A DNA stretch of 64,000 bases from NCBI GenBank assembly GCA_949316235.1, contig OX438744.1:35150778-35214777 (forward strand), written 5' to 3'. Origin of the DNA: Oegoconia quadripuncta. Taxonomy: Eukaryota > Arthropoda > Insecta > Lepidoptera > Autostichidae. The notes beneath the pieces were generated by a model that saw only the letters and a list, made by a program, of their open reading frames with translations, was not told the origin of the DNA and searched no databases. Shown one piece after another: positions 10,700 through 21,424 of the stretch. The position numbers and the translations under genes were made by a program. Numbering within the stretch: position 1 is the first letter of the stretch; every line of letters begins with the position of its first letter.

Positions 10700-10980
10700 T
10701 ATCAAATTTTGCAGAAACATTTTTTTCGGTCAATTCTCGCAAGTCTGTCCTTCATGTCGGTGAATGACCCCAAAATATGAGCACGCATATACGTACCTAT
10801 AGCTATGCGGTTCTTTGGTCCATTCGGGTGCCGTACGTGACATGCGCATTGGCTTCCTGGATTTGAGAAAAGGGAATTTTTTTTGATCGCCTTGTTCAGG
10901 GCGGCGGCCGTTATGTAGGTATGCTTATTTGTCCAGATTGCGTCTGAATCTGCGGTGAGACTTCCAGTTATCATAGACTA
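10700..10980 (-). other. unexplained open frame, 90 codons
   Basis: An open frame reads from 10974 to 10702 on the minus strand, with codon use that looks less AT-driven than its surroundings. It contains no domain I know. A GTCTGAATC phrase near 10940 also occurs at 15212, which hints at a repeat. Treat it as hypothetical, more likely repeat-derived than a gene. Confidence 0.25.
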
Positions 10981-11242
10981 AAGTCCAGTAACTAAAGTCA
11001 AGCTATGACCGTAAATTCCTATGCGAACTCTGCCTGTGAGCTTACGGAATCATAGCTAGCTAATGCCTTAGGTAGCTAGTAGGTAATGTCTTAGGTAGAT
11101 AGGTACCTTTATTCACTCGGATTAATTGAATAATCCATGGTAGAAATTATTATTTTTTAATTAATTAAACTGTACCTAGATAGGTCCGAATTTCTTAAAG
11201 TAAGAAAACTACGATACAACAATCAATACTATTGTCAAAGTA

Positions 11243-11385
11243 GGTTTTTTTTTATGATGGACTGGATTCGCGTTTGACCACAATCTCACCTGATGGAAAG
11301 TGACGATGTGGTCGAAGATGAAGCACGCGATCCCAGTAAATGCCTATTCACTCTGCTCTTGAAGATCCCAAGGTTAATAATAATA
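11243..11385 (-). repeat. LINE 3' end (CR1/Jockey-like), with (TAA)n
   Basis: TTTTTTATGATGGACTGG, TTTGACCACAATCTCACC and AGATCCCAAGGTT are the reverse complement of the LINE tail that is joined to coding sequence at 50525-50815. A (TAA)n run follows at 11375-11395 and leads straight into a SINE-A tail. Confidence 0.65.
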
Positions 11386-11395
11386 ATAATAATAA

Positions 11396-11455
11396 GGTTC
11401 ACTTAACATCAGGTGTGATTGAGGTCAAGTACCAACCCGTTATGCATAAAAAAAA
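11396..11455 (+). mobile_element. SINE-A 3' fragment
   Basis: TTCACTTAACATCAGGTGTG to GTTATGCATAAAAAAAA is only the last 60 bp of the family, fused to the (TAA)n run of the LINE end. Confidence 0.7.
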
Positions 11456-11740
11456 CTCAGAAGTTTAACTAAACACATTTTTCGACCATAATGGGATTCA
11501 TAATTATTTATAAACTTCATGTCACTGCCCAGTGAATAAACAGCAGAATAATATTCTCATTAATCATCATTTTAAGCATGTATCATTAAAACTATATTGA
11601 ATCTAATCAGGGGTATACAGTCAACAAATAAGTTGTCTACCAGCTTGGTAGCTGGTTAATGGCACGTCATAAAACGTTAAGAGATCTATTAAATAGGTAA
11701 CCGTCATCAACTACAACATAAGAACTAAATATCATTATTA

Positions 11741-12015
11741 CAGTTTGGTGTAGTGGTTAGCAACTTTGACCACTATACCAAAAGGTTGCTGTTTCGAATC
11801 CCGCTAGGGGCATATGTTTGTGTGATGAATACGCACATTGTGTACCCGAGTTATGGATGTTTTCATTTATAATAATAAGTAGGTATTTATTTATAAAAAA
11901 AATGTGGCTATGTAGTGCATCAACCATCTGGTATCCACAACACGAGCCTATAGCTGCTTACTGTGGAACTAAATGGCGCTTTGTGTATGTTTTATTTATT
12001 TATTTATTATTGTGC
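11741..12015 (+). mobile_element. SINE-B, full length
   Basis: The tRNA-like head has an A box TTTGGTGTAGTGGTTAG and a B box GTTTCGAATCCCGC. The body runs through GGGCATATGTTTGTG, CAACCATCTGGTATCC and GGAACTAAATGGCGC and ends in a (TTTA)n tail at 11991-12008. Confidence 0.8.
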
Positions 12016-12744
12016 ATATCTCTCCGTAGGTAGGGTACCTATTAGAATCTAATTCGAAGACCCTCACTACGATATTTTCACTAGTTAGGTAGGAAGTTTT
12101 GCCAAACCGGACAGACCATTTTGGCAACCTTACCTACACCCACGTGAGTATACCCAAAAAAGTTTTATTACCATAACGAACTATTTTAATTCAAGGTTAT
12201 AATATAGGTACTTTGTCTCAACCTCGTTTTTGCAACAACAGATGGGTACTAACTAATACCGTCAAAAAAATTCGGGTGACTTAGGACAAATAGGTACAAT
12301 TTGGCTATGCAAAAACTTTAAGCCTTCGCACCTCAAAGCTTTATTTATCTGGCCACGTGATAGGTATGACATAAGAAGTAAGTACACTCGTCATTTTATG
12401 ACCCATACTTAGGGGTCTCACTCATTCACATAGCTATTATTATTACGTTGGCGAAACGACGCTATTTTTTTTTTGTTTTGCGTGCCCACATTACACATGT
12501 CAGCTATTTAACACGGGTCACGTGCAACACAAATTGAAATTTTAAAAAAAAACGCGTTATGTAAAGAGCATATGTCCAGCGATGAAAATGCTCAATTGAA
12601 CCATAGGTACCTACATAGTTTTGGATATAGATAGATAAATAGTTTATTGCATAAATTGACACACACAAGAAAGAAAAAACATACCTACAAGCTAATACTG
12701 ATAACGATAAACACATACACGAAATCAATAAGAACTTTGACAAA
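12016..12744. other. no recognised feature
   Basis: AT-rich intronic sequence. The minus frame at 12504-12743 is composition-driven. Confidence 0.35.
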
Positions 12745-12795
12745 TCTTCACCTTCGACCTCATCTTAACCCAACCCGTTGTGCATAAAAAAAAAT
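12745..12795 (+). mobile_element. SINE-A 3' fragment
   Basis: CTTCACCTTCGACCTCATC then AACCCGTTGTGCATAAAAAA, with the middle of the tail deleted. Confidence 0.6.
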
Positions 12796-13006
12796 ACAAA
12801 CGGCGATGTAAACATTTAAATATTCCGTAACAATTAAATAAGCATAATACATTTAAGATTTAATTATTGCCGATCATTTGTATGTGGGCATGTGATATGA
12901 ATCCAGAGTTTTTGAAATGACGCACGGAGAGTCTGAGAGACATATTCATCATCAAGAGCTAATAAAGTTGCATTGATCACCGTACTAAGAGTTTCCGTAT
13001 GAAGAT

Positions 13007-13690
13007 CAAAATCAAAAATGTTTTATTTCGTAAGTTATAAGAATAACATTTGAAATCATCATGACACACAGTTATCGCTCATTCACTAGGCAGTCTCCCC
13101 AGAGAAGAACGAGCAAGAAACTCAGGGGTTGCTCTTATTAAATAAGCCAATACAAATACATTTTGGAATAATTGTTAAATTTATCATTCGACAAAGAAAA
13201 ATAAGAATAGAATATACTGGATATTGCCGAGCGGTTCATGTCCACGCATTCTTATCATCCAGATAGTCAGAAATTTTATAATAGCCTTTGGCACAAAGTT
13301 TCTGTTTAATGGTTGTTTTAAAGTTATTTAAAGGCAAATTTTGAATGTCTACCGGAACCTTATTATAAAAGCGTATACATTGTCCCTTGAATGACTTAGT
13401 GACTTTGTGTAAGCGACGGCTATGGACAGCAAGTTTATTTTTATATCTTGTATTTACCTACATTGTGTATTTCAGATTTTTTCCTAAATAAATGCAGATT
13501 CTTTCTTACGTACATTAAGTTTTCGTAAATATATTACGATGCCAAAGTTAATATATTGATTTCCTGAAATTTATTCCTCAGAGATACTCGGGAGCCTAAC
13601 TTGTAGATCGCACGAACCGCTCGCTTCTGCAGAACAAAAATACAATTTCCCCATAACAGAATGCCATCCGGGTGAAATTTAATTCGTGTT
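13007..13690 (-). pseudogene. CR1/Jockey-like LINE, RT C-terminus and 3' UTR
   Basis: Read on the minus strand from 13690: PDGILLWGNCIFVLQKRAVR, then AIYKLGSRVSLRNKFQEINI, then after a break SRRLHKVTKSFKGQCIRFYN, VPVDIQNLPLNNFK and DDKNAWT before a stop. The LWG, LQKRAVRAIY and KSFxGxCIRFYNK blocks are the conserved C-terminal part of this LINE group. The 3' UTR (GAGCAACCCCTGAGTTTC, with TTGCTCGTTCTTCTC) continues to an A-rich end near 13007. It is a truncated, frameshifted copy. Confidence 0.75.
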
Positions 13691-13731
13691 ATTCCTATTT
13701 ACTGGTTACTCCTCTCCTGATTAAAATAACT

Positions 13732-13890
13732 TTCCACTAGGAACCATAGCCGAAATCAGCCGAAAATTGTTAAACTTGTATACAGATGGCTTCAGTATGA
13801 TTTACTTTGTATGGGTAGATAATCGAAAATTTTTTGATAGAATTCGACTATGGATACTTAGGGAAAATTGTTAGTAATCAAGAGTGACGT
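13732..13890. repeat. MITE-like nested inverted repeat, copy 2
   Basis: It shares GGAACCATAGCCGAA, GCCGAAAATTGTTAAAC, TGTATGGGTAGATAATCG and GAATTCGACTATGG with the element at 491-745. The arms are again in inverted order. Confidence 0.6.
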
Positions 13891-14528
13891 CAGAATTCAA
13901 ATTCACCGTGTATATAAACCATACTTACAATAGTTTCAACAAACTGTAATCGAACAAAAATTATGCAATAAATCTGTATTTTTAATAACAAAAATTATAG
14001 AAAGAAAGAAATAATATATATAATATATTTTAATCTTACTTTATTTTGGGATTTTTATCCTTTTGGATATGTCAATCCCATTGTACCTAACCTAAATAGC
14101 GAAAGAGAATTATTGATGACAAGCGTTCATAAGACTACATAAAGGACAAAGTTGAAATAAAATAAAATTTTAATACATCACTATATTCACTACACCCTAC
14201 TTACTTTAATTACTAAAAATACCGAAAATTTGGCATAATTTTTTACATGTGATTAATTACAGTTTGTATGGAAACTGATCACTATCTCTCACCCTCAAAT
14301 TTTTTGCATCTTTATCATTGCAACATACCTAAGTAGGTACCGATTGAAAGATATTATATCGGATAAGAAAATCTGTAACTAGATATTAACATATATGTAG
14401 ATACGCATATATTACGCTAATAATATCTATATGAATAATAAAAATGTAATGATAATTTTAATGCATTGTAGAAAATTGATAGGTAGGTACACGATATACG
14501 ATCAATAACCCCCTAGATGTTTTACAGA
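13891..14528. other. no recognised feature
   Basis: Very AT-rich intronic sequence without open frames of note. Confidence 0.35.
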
Positions 14529-14944
14529 CGAATAAATAAATAAATAAATTTGCACATACACACAGGGCCATCTAGGTCCACAGTAAGCATCTAGGCTTGT
14601 GTTATGGATACCAGATGGTTGATAAACTACACAAATACATATTTTTTTTGTAAATATATATTTACAGACATAGCCGGTTGTCAGAGATAAGATAGCCAGT
14701 CCCCCAACTAAGATGGGGTTTCCGGGTCAGTACGCTACCACCTTCGGCCTCATCTTCACTTAACATAAGGTGTGATTGAGAACAAATTCAAGTCGTTGTG
14801 GATAAAAAAAATATATAAATGAAAAACATCCATAACTCGGGAACACATGTCTGTGTTCATCATACAAACATATGCCCCTAGCGGGATTCGAACCCACGAC
14901 GTTTTGGTATAGTGGTCAGACCACCACTACACCAAACAGATACC
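14529..14944 (-). mobile_element. SINE-B, interrupted by SINE-A
   Basis: Reverse orientation: (AAAT)n tail at 14531-14550, body GGGCCATCTAGGTCCAC to ATACCAGATGGTTGATAA, and a head at 14870-14944 with GGGATTCGAACCC. Between 14672 and 14811 an opposite-strand SINE-A tail splits the body. Confidence 0.8.
14672..14811 (+). mobile_element. SINE-A 3' half nested in SINE-B
   Basis: It starts at CCGGTTGTCAGAGATAAG and ends with GTTGTGGATAAAAAAAAT. The SINE-B body resumes after it with ATATATAAATGAAAAACATC. Thus SINE-A was active after this SINE-B copy landed. ATATATTTA-like sequence on both sides may be the duplicated target. Confidence 0.75.
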
Positions 14945-15688
14945 TATACTGTTTCTCAACACCTGACATGTAGCACAGAATAAATACTACTATACTTAAT
15001 AAAATAAACCGTGACTGAGGGTTCCACTTACCAGCAGTTCTTTCTTTCTCTAAGCTTTACTTCTTTTCATTGATGATGATGATGCTTCCGACCGATTTCG
15101 GCCATGGCGACACTTCGACTCCTAATCGGTTCGGCGCTGGTGCACTCGAAGAGAAAATATGAAAACGATAACAGCGTGGTTATTCTGTAAACTTGTTGTG
15201 CGGGTCGCGTCTGAATCCGGTGCCCTTGGACTAACTATGACCCTAAAGTTCAGTGGTTTATGGTGGATTCAGATGAACGTTGTGTGTGTGGGCTTAGGTA
15301 CAGAATAACATATCGCTAATCTTTACTTTATTGGTTCATTCCTATAATTTCCATCTGCGTGTTTACACAATCGCGCGAATCATTCGCCGAATTGCTACCA
15401 TCAATTACACAATTACAGGCGATCTCCAGCGTGACCATTTTAGAAGATTTCTAAATCATTGTCTTAGTAGATTTATTTGGATGACGAAATAACTGTAAAA
15501 TTTGCTGTGTTGAATGGTTTTGAATTTTACAGTCTGAAAGATAAGTTTGATCCGGATATACGTACCGAGTTAATTTCGATTCATACTGGAATAAAGAAAA
15601 TTAAGTACGATTTAAATATATCATGTTCTGGCGGCTGGTGGCTTCTCCCTCCAGGGATTCTGACCAGCCCATTATCACTTAACATATA

Positions 15689-15785
15689 AATTTTTTGAGC
15701 CATGTCAACAACTCTTGTTCTCTCTCGAATTATGTAATTTCTGATCTTATCCGTCAACGAAATTCCGAGCATAGTTATTTTCATA
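15689..15785 (-). pseudogene. LINE-E RT C-terminal fragment
   Basis: On the minus strand from 15784: MLGISLTDKIRNYIIRERTR then VVDMAQKIY. This is the same L-G-x-S-L-x-D-x-I-R-N and T-R-V-x-D-x-A-Q block as at 6650. Only about 30 codons are recognisable; downstream sequence is unrelated. Confidence 0.6.
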
Positions 15786-16506
15786 GCGTTTTGAGTGACT
15801 TCGAACTTATGGGCTACCCGGTGTCGTCTTGCTGCGGTTATTGTTTCTATCTAATTGCAAGGGGTTCCCGAGGTCACTATACTACTCAACAAGTTCGAAG
15901 ATCATACTGTCGACCGGTCCGACAAAAGAGCCCCGCGCAAGGACCGAGCACATCTCTCAACGATTCGGCCCGTGTAACCAAGATGGTTGATAGGGTCATG
16001 AAAAGGTGTAGAGTTCTTCGACGGATCCTGGCCAGTGCCATTAATAACATCGTCTGATATCTGGAAACCCAAGAAATGGCCTCTTTAGTTGTTCGTTTGC
16101 CATTACGAATTAATTCGGCGAACAGTGCGAGCCGAATTACAAACTATGCTTGACGCTTACACATGCGCCTCATACGATTGTGTAAACGCGACTTTCGGCA
16201 TACGCCGATCTATTCTTGGTTGGACAGAGGGGACGTTTCCCCCATTATAAGAAAGGATCGTAAATTATAATTTACGCTATGTATAAAACCCGATATTTTA
16301 ACGTACGGTTTGAATATGTTTTAATACCGTAGGTATATCTTACGCATCTAGCTGCGATGAAATTATTAGTGAGAGGAGCGTTTTGTTTCTGTAGTTATTT
16401 AGTTATGTTATGGAGTTGAAACTCCACTTGTTGTGTTGAAAAACTTGTGCTGAAGCATAACAGAATAAATGATACAGGGCTTATCATATGCTAAATTATA
16501 GCATGC
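15786..16506. other. unrecognised stretch
   Basis: The plus frame at 15695-16057 (120 codons) overlaps the LINE-E fragment on the other strand and continues through GC-richer sequence. No domain is visible and it reads as a composite of repeat pieces. Confidence 0.3.
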
Positions 16507-16745
16507 TAGGCTATTTAAACTGTACCACCAGAAGTTCGCGGGTTCGAATCCCGTTAAAGGCATGAAAATGAAAAAAAACGAATATGGACATGTGCACCAG
16601 AGTTATGGATGCTTTCATTTGTGTACTTATTTCCAAAAACGAAAATGTATTTGAGTAGATTATCAACCACCTGGTACCACAATACAAGCCTAGTTGTTTA
16701 GTGTGGAACTAGATGGTACTGTGTGTATGTGCATAGATATTTATT
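16507..16745 (+). mobile_element. SINE-B, head partly decayed
   Basis: The B box GCGGGTTCGAATCCCG is intact, but the A box is gone. The body shows GAGTTATGGATGCTTTC, TCAACCACCTGGTACC and GGAACTAGATGGTACTG, with a TTTATTTTA end. Confidence 0.75.
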
Positions 16746-17589
16746 TTAGGGAATTGGGATTGGTATAGGTTGAAGACACCACGCTACTACCATTTCACGC
16801 AAAACAGCCCTGTATGAATGGCTAAGGCGCAGATTATATCACGCCTAGATATTTTTAAGACTGACTTAGCACAGAGTTATATGTAAGATTTAACCTAACC
16901 AATCTCTACTAAACAATGGAGAACCATCTTACAATATTGGCTTTGAAATAAAACCTAGCAGTCAAATCAGTTCATCAACGCAGAACTATTACGCCGCTGT
17001 CGCTAAACAGGCGCTCGTGTAAATGAGATTTCTTCGGATGAGCTGCACCTTAAGCCTCACTCAACGCTTCAATAAAGTGTCAAGTGTGTCGTTAGAATAG
17101 TTTATTCAGCTAGTTATTTTAGACCACTGTCTTTCCATCGACTTTCTCTCTATTTGCTATTGAACTATTTTGATTTTCTGTATTTCAATAGTGTGGTAGT
17201 CCAAAAAATTCTTGATTCGCAAGTTTAAAATAGTCAGATGTCATTAGCAAAAAGAATAAATGCGAAAGACGTTATGTTCATGGATGATTATCATCCAAAT
17301 GATCTGATATGTTATAACATCCTTTTTTAATAACTTTTTATAGTATTAAATTTTTTTAAAGTACTTTTTATTTATATACCTATCGATGGGGCCAATTAAA
17401 ATAAACTCCGATAGACTTCTCATAGTCTGTCAACAAATCTCGATTATTAACACCCTTATCGAGATCATCACGAGAATCGACTGAAGGTTTTGCAGAATAG
17501 CTAAGGCACAATGGTAAATTATCTCTATAGTGTTTAGCTGATTCCAGCGAATTCACAATTTCCGTTCGAATTGTACATTATAGTATACC
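16746..17589. other. no recognised feature
   Basis: Intronic sequence with no open frame, repeat or RNA that I recognise. Confidence 0.35.
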
Positions 17590-17765
17590 TATATAGTATT
17601 GTCTTTCTGGCTTCCACACCTAAATAGCTGAACGGATTATATTGATATTTTGCAAAGAGGTAGCCTGGATCCTGAAAAAGTTCTCGGTAAATTACTTCCA
17701 GCAGGCGAAACCGCTGGTGGAAACCTAGGTCATTATAAACAGCATTTCATACCTTGACACGTAGG
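17590..17765. repeat. Repeat-G remnant
   Basis: AGCTGAACGGATTATATTG, then GGCGAAACCGCTGGTGGAAA is the usual order of this dispersed repeat, well decayed. Confidence 0.4.
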
Positions 17766-18194
17766 GCCGCTTTCAGGCCTATAAGCTATGGAGCTTCAGG
17801 TATGTCACGTACACGAATAATTAAATCGACATATACGACGATACGAGTACTGTAGTTACTTCTATGTTTGTTCAATACCGATAGACATGGCATGGCTCTC
17901 ACTCAACTAGCCCTTTATGGGAATTAGGAAAGTGACTCGATCCAGTAGCAAGCGACGTGTCAACTCACCCACGCGTGCAATCACTTTCACTTCACTTTCT
18001 GGCAAGTGTGGAAATCATGTGAAGAGTATTTTTAGTATCTATATAATTACACCATAGTAGACATAGTGCTTATGATTTTATGAAAACTTAGTATCTACAA
18101 CAGTAATTTTTTTACAGGTAATATTGTTAGAAAATCCGTAAAGATTTCTGCTATTAATAGAGAAAAATAGTTTTCTTGATTTAAGAATTACTCA

Positions 18195-18420
18195 CGGTAA
18201 ACTAAAAGACGCGACAGCATGTTTTGTATTTTGCGGACGCCATGTTGGTTATTTTGCTATAAAATGTATCCCATGACACACTCCAGGTATCAAGACGAAT
18301 CAAATGACATCATGCACTCGGTCAAACCGTTTAGGTTACAGGATGCGCCAAAGGTACGGACAATAATACATATACCCTCGAAAAACCTCCGTCCTTGGTC
18401 AGTAAGTTAAAAAGAGCCTT
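18195..18420 (+). repeat. Repeat-D copy
   Basis: TTTTGCGGACGCCATGTTGG, ATCAAGACGAATCAAATGAC, GTCAAACCGTTTAGGTTAC and CCTCGAAAAACC recur in the same order at 32085-32222 and 62030-62222. The usual GCAGTCGGGTAAAA end is decayed here to GGTCAGTAAGTTAAAA. Confidence 0.6.
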
Positions 18421-20716
18421 TTGATTGAAGAATTAATCTCGGAGGTATGGAATCGAGATTAGCTGGCCCCGTATCAAATTGCTTAGCCCAGGAGGTCACA
18501 TAGTTATCTGAGTATGCCTACTTGTGTGGCTAGTATGCTGGCTAATACCTATATTTTGAGTAATATACACCAGAGGATAAGCATTTGTCAAAAAAATCTG
18601 TTTCACAAATGTTTGTCGAGTATTATATTTTTCGCGAGAGTTGGTCCTGCAGTAAAAGTTAGTCACAATTTTGTAGGGCGTTGTATTAGGCTTTACAGTG
18701 CGCATAAATGTCCTGTCTATTACTGGAACTCCAAAGGTAAAGGGAATACATATTCGGATCCATCAAATCGGAATTCCATTTTAGTTTAAATAACAGTAGA
18801 CATGTAGTAGCACAAACCACTCGAGTTTCTAACGAAAATGATGAACTCATCGGCTAGTCGATTGAAAAATCGATAATGCCCGTCAATGGATTTGTTATTT
18901 TTATCAAGCCATCGTCCAATAAGTGCTTCTGGAGTGGCGCGATGACATATTGATATGATAGTGTGGATGTTGAAATGCTTAACCAATCAGCTGGTTGTCG
19001 CTAAGAGTTAATTGCATCTGTCAACTGTGATGATACAGCAAGTTGTCTACTTGATGCTTATACTCGTCAACCAATCGCATCACACAAACATTTGCTAGTG
19101 AACTAATCGTCATATTTATCTTGCGAATAACAGGCACCGGCACAAAACTGAGGTCGTAGTCGATTTTTAGTAGCCAGGATGTAGCGCGCAGTTACCCTAT
19201 TACCCGATCCAGCACTCACGATTGGTGCCGCCACATCTATGAGTAGGAGAATCGGCAAAAGCTCGTAAGTCGTTAGCTGTCCACGGCCGCCACGTCTTTC
19301 GTGAGGGTCTAGATTGAGTTGAGAGATTGCCGGCTAGAAAAATATTCGCTATCTACATCCGTCAGCGCTTCGACAGCCGTCGATAACTGAACTGTAAGAG
19401 CTCTAAGCTGGACCGTCAAGTCTTCTTCACATCTTCAGATGTGTATTCGATCCTGGAACTACCATCATTCAGTAGTGGTTACTCTACTGAATAGACAAGT
19501 GCTAAGACTTCGGTTTCGAATACAGACACAATTAAACAATCCTCCAATTCTTTTAACAAAGTAAAAGTATACGAAAGTTCCAGCAGAAACTCATCTTCAT
19601 ATCATTGTAAGAACACTAACAACCGTTATGAATAACCAGGCTGTTAATTAAATTAGTTCCATGAACCGTGTGCTATCATGTGCGAATCCACATCCAGAAT
19701 AGGAGCGTCAGTTTAGGGAGTTCAACCGTAAAATTGTAGTGCTAACGGTGCGCACACGCCGCACGCTCCGTTCATTTTAACGTACATACATCGGTGAAGG
19801 AAAACTCGAGGAGAAACCTACACATACTGAGAAGTTATCTGGAACATGTTTCACCATGCTACGTCACTACAAATGGCAGATTCGCCAATTGGCGAAGCAA
19901 ATATCTGCTAGTCTATTTAGTACTGTCACTGTTTGTAGTCTCATTATTTATTGAGAAATTGCACAGTACATTGGTTAGGGTGACACACAATGGATATCAC
20001 TAAAACAAAATAACGCCCCGTAAGGGCACAACAAATTAGAGAAAAATGGGGAAAAGATGAGTACCAAACTAGTAGTAGTAGTGACGCAGTTAGTGTTTTC
20101 AAGCTGCCTCCAACAGCAGCCATGTCTTAAATAAAGTTAAAGTCTCCCTCTTTAACATAGCCAAGGTAGTACTATATTAATTTTGTGGCCAAGGGTAACA
20201 TATATGAGTCATGTCAACAGTTCCATGGGTTATTTAAATTCAATTCAAATATTTATTTCAGACACAGAAGTCCGTAGGTGTTAATAACAATTTTCTTATT
20301 TCCTAGTGTTTGTACATAAAAATTGCAATAAAAACAATGATAATTATAATAAAAATTACAAAACCAGATGTTTTATAACAAATTTGCTCATTCGAACACT
20401 AAGAAAATCATCCGAAAAGCATCTAAATGACGTGATAGTGGTGTCGATGTTTTTTTAAACCTCTATGCAAAAAGAAAGGTGTTGCAAGTTTGAAATCTAT
20501 AGCACATCGTACACGACGAAGATATTTGATACTTGTCCCTGTCTTTTACACAGAGCTATATGAAAGAGAGGATATCTTTCGACATATTACGATATATTTG
20601 GCGTATAGTTTGTATGTTTATCTCTCACTTTCATTAGGAGCATATCTGCGCTGTGTCTGTGGCTCTGTAACGCCAAAACGAATACAGATTTGAAAAGGGT
20701 TTTTTGTTTTCCAAAG
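18421..20716. other. long stretch without recognised gene
   Basis: Short frames only. A GC-richer block at 19130-19420 reads in broken frames on the minus strand and may be an old retroelement, but no motif supports that. A LINE-like 3' end (AATTCAAATATTTATTTCAG) on the minus strand sits near 20240. Nothing else is recognised. Confidence 0.35.
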
Positions 20717-20720
20717 CTGG

Positions 20721-21299
20721 TGTGGTGACTGCGTCACACAATATTGTATAATTGATAAGTGTTATATATAGTATAAGAAACTAGTTATAGGATTAAGTGC
20801 TTAGATATAACGTAGTATATTGTAATTTACTTTATCTAGTACATAGCATACCTACTTTAATTAGTTTAAGGGAATTCTTTTCCTACACTATTAATTTTTA
20901 TGATTTCATTGGGGAGACACCAAATGTTTGTGTAATATTAATTTTATGATTTTATTGGGGAGGCACCAAATGTTTGTATAATGGCTGATTTTGCGACAAC
21001 CATTTTTGTGTGCCGACAAGTTTGTCTTTATGGTTATTATCCTTCCGGAGCCCAGCTTTGTCGGGCGAGACTATTCTCACGCCTTCAGCGTGGGCAATCC
21101 CAGATGGTAGAGTTTGGTGTTTTTGAGAAAGCATTCTCCTCTACACAGTAACTCTACGATAGCCGCCGGTACAACACGTTTTCCTTTTCCGTCTGAGCTT
21201 AGCTCCGGAAGCAATATCATCTTAGTGTTAACTTTATGGAGTCAGATGTAATAGCATCATAATAAATATAATTACGCACACATCACCAACCACCCCACA
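20721..21299 (+). repeat. 5' LTR
   Basis: 579 bp, from TGTGGTGACT to CACCCCACA, with the usual TG...CA ends. It contains a 46-bp tandem near-duplication at 20892-20983 (TGATTTCATTGGGGAG and TGATTTTATTGGGGAG) and an AATAAA close to its end (21260). The 60-codon open frame on the minus strand inside it is a chance frame. Confidence 0.95.
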
Positions 21300-21302
21300 A
21301 AT

Positions 21303-21328
21303 TGGTGACCCCGACGTGATTTAAACAC
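21303..21328 (+). other. primer-binding site, tRNA-Trp type
   Basis: TGGTGACCCCGACGTGAT, starting 3 nt after the LTR, is complementary to the 3' end (including CCA) of animal tRNA-Trp as I remember it. The match runs on with one mismatch to about 21328. tRNA-Trp priming is reported for CsRn1-clade elements. Confidence 0.85.
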
Positions 21329-21424
21329 AAAGTGATAGTGGATAGTGTGTGTGCATAAACTGTATTAAAAGACCATTACAAGTCTGTGTAACTTTAAGTG
21401 CTTGTTCGGACATAACAGTAGATA

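Noticed and set aside
15477..16057. Plus-strand frames as a host gene
   Set aside because: The minus strand carries a recognisable LINE-E fragment in the same place; the plus frames have no domain.
20952..21134. 60-codon minus frame, identical at 25778-25960
   Set aside because: It lies within the LTR and is duplicated only because the LTR is; no motif and wrong strand.
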